DNA from: CALSPH01 sp041690035
GTDB taxonomy: Bacteria; Bacteroidota; Bacteroidia; NS11-12g; UBA955
Length of the DNA stretch: 11,259 bases
NCBI GenBank assembly: GCA_041690035.1
Contig: JBDNFC010000106.1
Span: forward strand, 1 to 11,259
Direction: 5' to 3'
Each line of letters starts with the position of its first letter. Position 1 is the first letter of the stretch. Below, piece by piece: positions 7,514 through 11,259 of the stretch. Below the pieces are notes generated by a model. The model ran no database searches, had not been told where the DNA came from, and worked only from the letters and a program-made list of their open reading frames with translations. A program made the position numbers and the translations under genes.

Positions 7514-7540
7514 TTTGATTTTAAATAATAAAAGTTAATG

Positions 7541-8971
7541 CTATAAATGTGGTTTCACCAAAATAACTGTTTCTTTCTCAATTCGCACCTTGCCTGCAGT
7601 CATTTTTTTATTTTTAAAAACATATTTTCTCAATGTATATGCCACGGCCACAAGATTTTGTTGCCTGTATTTACTATATTTTGCAGCCAAACTTGCAGCA
7701 TATTCTATCACATCAGTTTGTAGTTTTGTGCCATTTGAATTTGAAATTATTACATGCGATCCTGCCACATCTTTGGCATGCAACCAAGTATCGTTTTTAT
7801 GACAATATTTGGTAATTAATTCATCGTTTTTTTCTGCACTTTTACCCACTTTTATTTCAAAACCTTTGTACTCAAATTGCATAAAAGGTTTTGAAATAAT
7901 TATTTCTTTTATTTTTTTTGGTTTAAAATTTGCTTCTATTGGCATGGCCAAAATATGCTGTAATTGCATAATTTTTTTATCTAAAAAAGCAATTTCTTTA
8001 TGCATATTTTTAGCTTTTTGATAATATTTATTCGCATTTTCTATTGGCGATAATTCAATGTTTAAAGGCACATTTATTGTTTCATCTGTATTAAAGTTAA
8101 ATAAAGGTTGAGAGGGCAGTTTTCTGTTAATTGCCAGCAGATTCATCATAATAGTATCTGCATATAATTGGTGTTTATTTCCTTTTATCAACGCTTGTTT
8201 TTTGTTTAATGCATTTGCAAGTTTTTCTTGGGCAGATTTAGTTGCAGCAAGTCTTTGTTTTTCTTGAGCAATAATTTGTGCTTTAATTCTTTCATCTTTA
8301 ATATATTCAATATTAAATGAATGAATAATTTGCAACACATCTATGCCTTCTTCGGCCTCACTCATTAAAAGTTTTTTATCTATGATTTGCAATCCATTAT
8401 TTTTTATCTCATCTACCCATTGCATAGCTGCGCTCATTTGATAATCTTTGGAAAAAGATGTTGCAGGCAAAAATGGATTTTTTTTAAAGAAATCTTCCCA
8501 ATTTTCTGCTTCAAAAACAGTTTCTTTGACACTAATATCTAGCACCTCTCCAACCGTTACTTGATTTTTTAATCCCATTAATACAGCGTTTTTATCGTTT
8601 ATTAACATTACGTCAGACCGCCTTGCATAAAATTGAAAAAGCAGTTTAAATCCATTTGATAAGTTAAATATTAACATACGATCGTTAATAACTGGCGCTA
8701 TCGATTTGATTTTTAATTTGTTGGTAGGCTTAAATTGAGGGATTGCTTTTAGAGCCCGGTTAGGATAACTTTGTGGAAAAAGCAGCAATAAATTATGTGC
8801 AGAAAAATTGCAAATTATAATTTGCTTATCAGTTTTTGATTTTTTTAAGCAAATGTATAATTCAGATTTAGTAATGCTATAAATTTCATCAATCCAATAA
8901 TTAGTATATTTTTTTGCTAATGATTTTGCCATCTGCTGCACCAAAAATGCAGATTGATGAAGACTTTTCAT
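7541..8971 (-). CDS. rqcH: NFACT-family protein, RqcH-like ribosome quality-control factor
   Basis: RqcH/NEMF/Rqc2 proteins bind split 50S subunits carrying stalled peptidyl-tRNA and, in bacteria, direct C-terminal alanine tailing of the stuck chain. The 476-residue protein has an NFACT-N domain (about 1-180), a charged region likely to be coiled coil (about 220-345) and a C-terminal NFACT-R domain (about 365-470) with the hallmark NDTWLHAKDVAGSHVII. A DR pair falls at residues 97-98 (VINDRMLIF), matching in position the DR motif needed for tailing in B. subtilis RqcH. The protein is roughly 90 residues shorter than the Bacillus form. Older annotations would say fibronectin-binding protein or DUF814. 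Its ATG follows the map TAA with no gap (TAAATG), implying coupled translation. Confidence 0.85.
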   Translation of the reverse strand: MKSLHQSAFLVQQMAKSLAKKYTNYWIDEIYSITKSELYICLKKSKTDKQIIICNFSAHNLLLLFPQSYPNRALKAIPQFKPTNKLKIKSIAPVINDRMLIFNLSNGFKLLFQFYARRSDVMLINDKNAVLMGLKNQVTVGEVLDISVKETVFEAENWEDFFKKNPFLPATSFSKDYQMSAAMQWVDEIKNNGLQIIDKKLLMSEAEEGIDVLQIIHSFNIEYIKDERIKAQIIAQEKQRLAATKSAQEKLANALNKKQALIKGNKHQLYADTIMMNLLAINRKLPSQPLFNFNTDETINVPLNIELSPIENANKYYQKAKNMHKEIAFLDKKIMQLQHILAMPIEANFKPKKIKEIIISKPFMQFEYKGFEIKVGKSAEKNDELITKYCHKNDTWLHAKDVAGSHVIISNSNGTKLQTDVIEYAASLAAKYSKYRQQNLVAVAYTLRKYVFKNKKMTAGKVRIEKETVILVKPHL

Positions 8972-9736
8972 TTAAAAATCGTTGAATAAATTAGTAAGTA
9001 CCTCATGTCCTTCATCAGTTATTAAGATAGTATGTTCGTATTGGGCACTTAATTTGCCGTCTATTGTTCTGGCTGTCCAGCCATCTTTTTTATCCACTTT
9101 TGCCCTTGCCTTGCCTTCGTTTATCATTGGCTCAATAGTAAAAGTCATGCCTGAACGCATTTTTACACCTTTGTTTAGCTCACCAACATGGCATATTTCT
9201 GGGCTTTCATGAAATTTTAGTCCAACGCCATGCCCACAAAATTGAAAAACAGTACTGTAGCCATTTTTTACTGCATGTGCATTGATATAAAAACCTATAT
9301 TTTGAATTGGTACTCCAGGCGCGCATTGTTTAATGCCTATATTTAAGCATTCTTTTGCTACGGTTAATAAATTTGCTGCTTGTGGGCTAATTTCGCCAAT
9401 GGCATACATTTTACACGTATCTCCAAAATAGCCTTTGTGAATAGCAGTAACATCAATATTTAAAATATCGCCCCATTTTAATTCGTATTGACTGGGTATG
9501 CCATGACAGATTACATCGTTAATAGAAGTGCAACAAGATGCAGGAAAACCCCCATAGCCTAAGGTGGCAGGTATGGAGTTGTGGTCTCTCATATATTCAT
9601 CTGCTTTTTTATTTATATAGGCAGTGGTTATACCAGGTTTAGCAAATTGCTCTAAATATTTTAGCGTATTTGCTGCAATGGCACTCGCTTTTTTTATGCC
9701 TTCGATGGCTTCTTTACTTTTTATGATGATAGACAC
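8972..9736 (-). CDS. map: Type I methionine aminopeptidase, GTG start
   Basis: The enzyme removes the initiator methionine from nascent proteins at the ribosome exit, using two metal ions. The 254-residue length fits a short type I enzyme without an N-terminal extension. Metal ligands are visible: the Asp of NIDVTAIHKG, the Asp of FGDTCKM, the His of GHGVGLKFHE, the Glu of TIEPMIN and the Glu of QYEHTILIT. CHGIP supplies the substrate-binding histidine. The start is GTG (9736-9734): upstream the frame meets a TAA within three codons, there is no earlier start, and the resulting N-terminus SIIIKSKEAIEGIKKAS aligns with the usual beginning of the family. The next in-frame Met is near residue 49, too late. 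The rqcH-like gene follows directly. No convincing promoter is visible in the 111 bp upstream. Confidence 0.96.
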   Translation of the reverse strand: MSIIIKSKEAIEGIKKASAIAANTLKYLEQFAKPGITTAYINKKADEYMRDHNSIPATLGYGGFPASCCTSINDVICHGIPSQYELKWGDILNIDVTAIHKGYFGDTCKMYAIGEISPQAANLLTVAKECLNIGIKQCAPGVPIQNIGFYINAHAVKNGYSTVFQFCGHGVGLKFHESPEICHVGELNKGVKMRSGMTFTIEPMINEGKARAKVDKKDGWTARTIDGKLSAQYEHTILITDEGHEVLTNLFNDF

Positions 9737-9777
9737 TTTTATTTATTCTTAAAGAGTTAGAAGTCTGTATTTTGTAC

Positions 9778-9797
9778 TTTTTTTTGTCCAAAAAAAA
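9778..9797. repeat. Perfect A8/T8 inverted repeat between the proline dehydrogenase gene and map
   Basis: The plus strand has eight T (9778-9785), the four bases GTCC, then eight A (9790-9797). Either RNA strand could form an 8-bp A-U hairpin with a 4-nt loop. It sits about 50 bp after the proline dehydrogenase stop and 40 bp before the map start. It could act as a weak terminator or as a rigid A-tract flanking a promoter. The hairpin has no G-C pairs in its stem, so a terminator role is doubtful. Confidence 0.5.
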
Positions 9798-9847
9798 CAA
9801 TGATAAAACAGGTGTGTTTGGCAATTTTATTTAATAGCAACATGTAA

Positions 9848-11020
9848 TTATGAAACTGCAAATTTAGCCTTTTTTCTTCTTTTGATTTCAGTTTTTAAAA
9901 ATGTTAATTCTCTGCTTGCCTGCCCAGCTATTGAAGAGTTTTCTTGAGCCCTTCTAGATAGGTATGGCAATACACTAATAATTGGTCCATAAGGTAAATA
10001 TTTGCCCACATTATAGCCTTGATTTGCAAGGTTAAAAGAAATGTTATCACTCATGCCATATAATTGTGCAAACCAAATGTGTTGGTGATTTTTTGCAATT
10101 CCTGCATTATCCATCATAGTGGTTAATAATAAACTGCTTTCTTCATTGTGCGTTCCTGCGCAAAAAGCCACACGATTTATATTAGAAATGCATATTTGCA
10201 TCGCTTTATTAAATGCATCGTCAGTGGCTTGCTTACTTGCATTTATGGGGTTTTGATAACCTTTTTCTGCCGCACGTTTAATTTCTTTTTCTAAATATGC
10301 CCCTCGTACCAATTTATAGCCTTGTAGAAAGTTTTTTTCACTAATTTGGTTTGTTAAGTGTGCTAATCTATCATGCCTATAAAGCTGAATAGTATTGTAA
10401 ATATAAATATTTGCTGTATTGTATTTTTCCATCATTCTATAAGCCATATTGTCTATTGCTTCTTGAATCCAACTTTCTTCTGCATCTACAAATATTCTTA
10501 TTTTGTTTTCAAAAGCAGTTTTGCAAATCTCTTCAAACTTTTTTTCGAATGCGCTATATTCTCCTTGTTCTTTTGATGTCAAACTTTGCTCTGCACTCAC
10601 TTTTTCTAGCAATGCCGAATTAACAATACCACTTGCTTTGAATACTGTAAAAGGGATGCTTTTATTTAGTTTGGCAAATGCAATGGTTTTTATAATTTCA
10701 TTTTTGGTTTGTTCGTATGCATTTTCATTTTCTTCGCCTTCTACACTATAATCTAGTATAGTGCCCACATTATTGGCTGCCAATATCCCAATAGCAGTTT
10801 TGCATTCTGAAATATCTTCTCCTCCACAAAACCATTTAAACAAAGTATTTTTAATTAAAGATTTTATTGGTAAACCTATTTGCAATGCTTTTTTAGCTAT
10901 TATGGGGCCATATTTTACAATAAATTTGTAATTAAAGGTTCTAAATAGCCATACACCTGCTTTTAACTCTTGCAGTGATTTATGGCTAAAGGCTTTACGG
11001 GTATCTTGAAAATTGAGCAT
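9848..11020 (-). CDS. Proline dehydrogenase (monofunctional, FAD-dependent)
   Basis: The enzyme oxidises L-proline to pyrroline-5-carboxylate and passes electrons to the quinone pool, the first step of proline to glutamate conversion. The 390-residue single-domain protein carries the ProDH barrel motifs: FRTFNYKFIVKYGP near the N-terminus, VDAEESWIQ (about 198-206), GYKLVRGAYLEKE (about 245-257), WFAQLYGMSDNISF (about 325-338), and the closing PYGPIISVLPYLSRRAQEN, whose Arg-Arg pair and Glu bind proline. The wording and length resemble mitochondrial and Bacteroidota PRODH rather than bifunctional PutA; no DNA-binding or P5C dehydrogenase domain is present. The ATG at 11020 lies 13 nt after a perfect TAGGTTTG box. 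It probably forms its own transcription unit. The symbol putA/prodh is left open because usage varies. Confidence 0.95.
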   Translation of the reverse strand: MLNFQDTRKAFSHKSLQELKAGVWLFRTFNYKFIVKYGPIIAKKALQIGLPIKSLIKNTLFKWFCGGEDISECKTAIGILAANNVGTILDYSVEGEENENAYEQTKNEIIKTIAFAKLNKSIPFTVFKASGIVNSALLEKVSAEQSLTSKEQGEYSAFEKKFEEICKTAFENKIRIFVDAEESWIQEAIDNMAYRMMEKYNTANIYIYNTIQLYRHDRLAHLTNQISEKNFLQGYKLVRGAYLEKEIKRAAEKGYQNPINASKQATDDAFNKAMQICISNINRVAFCAGTHNEESSLLLTTMMDNAGIAKNHQHIWFAQLYGMSDNISFNLANQGYNVGKYLPYGPIISVLPYLSRRAQENSSIAGQASRELTFLKTEIKRRKKAKFAVS

Positions 11021-11033
11021 AAATTTATTGCGG

Positions 11034-11041
11034 CAAACCTA
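11034..11041 (-). promoter_or_regulatory. Predicted -7 promoter box of the proline dehydrogenase gene
   Basis: The minus strand reads TAGGTTTG, a perfect match to the TAnnTTTG box, 13 nt before the ATG at 11020. No good TTTG -33 box lies 19-21 nt further upstream; the nearest TTG is about 24 nt away. Weak -33 boxes are compatible with an activated promoter, but that is inference. Confidence 0.4.
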
Positions 11042-11259
11042 ATTTTTTATTTCTGAAGATAAAAACAATTTAATCTATAAACAGTTCTTAAATTAATTAT
11101 TTTTTCATTACTGCAGGATGAAACCAATCAAAAACAATAATTGCTAACTTTTTCTATTGGTTTTATTTTCATTTTAATATAAACCCATATTACGCATTAA
11201 CATTTTACTTGCAGCCAAAACTATTTCAAACATAATCGCATTCTAGATTTTCATTCTTA
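11042..11259. other. Region without a recognisable gene upstream of proline dehydrogenase
   Basis: These 218 bases are very AT-rich with stop codons in all frames. The longest minus-strand candidate is a 19-codon ORF (11233-11174) with an in-frame stop just upstream and no recognisable product. From 11258 the minus strand could also carry the last ten codons of an upstream gene (ending in a TGA near 11228), which is too little to identify. The main structure is the inverted repeat at 11118-11166. Confidence 0.5.
11118..11166. repeat. Long imperfect inverted repeat upstream of proline dehydrogenase
   Basis: The arms ATGAAACCAAT (11118-11128) and ATTGGTTTTAT (11156-11166) are complementary at 10 of 11 positions, including a perfect 8-bp core AAACCAAT/ATTGGTTT. 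Inside, A5 (11130-11134) can pair with T5 (11149-11153), which would extend the stem. On the plus strand the mismatch becomes a G-U pair. No poly-U tract follows on the minus strand, the transcribed direction. It could be an operator or RNA structure; no binding protein can be named. Confidence 0.5.

Noticed and set aside
6740..8971. Reading the NFACT protein as a surface fibronectin-binding protein
   Set aside because: It has no signal peptide or anchor, and its NFACT-N/coiled-coil/NFACT-R order with the DR pair fits a ribosome-associated RqcH-like protein.
9743..9830. A promoter for map, such as TATCATTG or TAAAATTG in the 111-bp gap
   Set aside because: Each box has one mismatch to TAnnTTTG and none has a TTTG or TTG at 19-21 nt upstream; in this AT-rich gap such matches are expected by chance.
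1905..10751. About a dozen plus-strand open frames of 60-132 codons lying inside the minus-strand genes
   Set aside because: Each lies opposite a well-supported conserved gene, has low-complexity Phe/Leu/Ser/Cys-rich translations typical of antisense shadows, and none resembles a known family or has a promoter.
11174..11233. A 19-codon minus-strand ORF in the region upstream of proline dehydrogenase
   Set aside because: There is an in-frame stop just upstream, no promoter box or recognisable product, and such short frames are expected by chance.
11228..11258. Possible last ten codons of an upstream minus-strand gene entering from the window edge
   Set aside because: The frame is open from the edge to a TGA, but ten codons cannot be told from chance or assigned to any protein.
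1..11259. tRNA, rRNA, CRISPR array, transposase, phage or toxin-antitoxin genes
   Set aside because: No cloverleaf-like sequence, regularly spaced repeats, or matching protein motifs were seen in genes or gaps.

Overview
The window is an AT-rich stretch of a bacterial chromosome in which every supported gene lies on the minus strand, so transcription runs from high to low coordinates. It looks like a member of the Bacteroidota, probably near the Chitinophagaceae/Sphingobacteriia. Three things point there. The DnaX, MreB, proline dehydrogenase and methionine aminopeptidase sequences have Bacteroidota-type wording. Genes lack Shine-Dalgarno sequences. Several genes are preceded by the Bacteroidota -7 promoter box TAnnTTTG. 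The assignment rests on recognition by eye; no database search was possible.

In transcription order the layout is as follows. About 220 bp without a recognisable gene (11042-11259) holds one long imperfect inverted repeat. It is followed by a monofunctional proline dehydrogenase (9848-11020). A 111-bp gap with an A8/T8 inverted repeat leads into a tight group: type I methionine aminopeptidase with a GTG start (8972-9736), an NFACT/RqcH-family protein (7541-8971, starting directly after the map stop) and an SRAP/HMCES-type abasic-site protein (6740-7513). Next come an RluD-family pseudouridine synthase (5660-6703) and a GatB/YqeY-domain protein (5150-5593). Each of these two has a perfect TACCTTTG box only 4 nt upstream of its ATG, suggesting almost leaderless mRNAs. 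dnaX (3412-5139) follows yqeY after 10 bp and overlaps a FemAB/GNAT-like acyltransferase (2279-3412) by one base. A good promoter right after that gene's stop drives the rod-shape operon mreB-mreC-mreD (2207 down to position 1), with mreD cut by the window edge.

Functionally this is a housekeeping region: translation quality control and N-terminal processing (map, rqcH-like), rRNA modification, DNA replication and DNA-lesion protection (dnaX, SRAP), proline catabolism, and cell elongation (mreBCD). I see no mobile element, CRISPR array, tRNA or rRNA gene, phage gene or toxin-antitoxin pair, and no clear undescribed multi-gene system. The points most worth a second look are the near-leaderless promoter pair, the RqcH-like protein with a DR pair joined directly to map, the uncharacterised FemAB-like protein between dnaX and mreB, loss of the zinc module in DnaX, and the unexplained inverted repeats.
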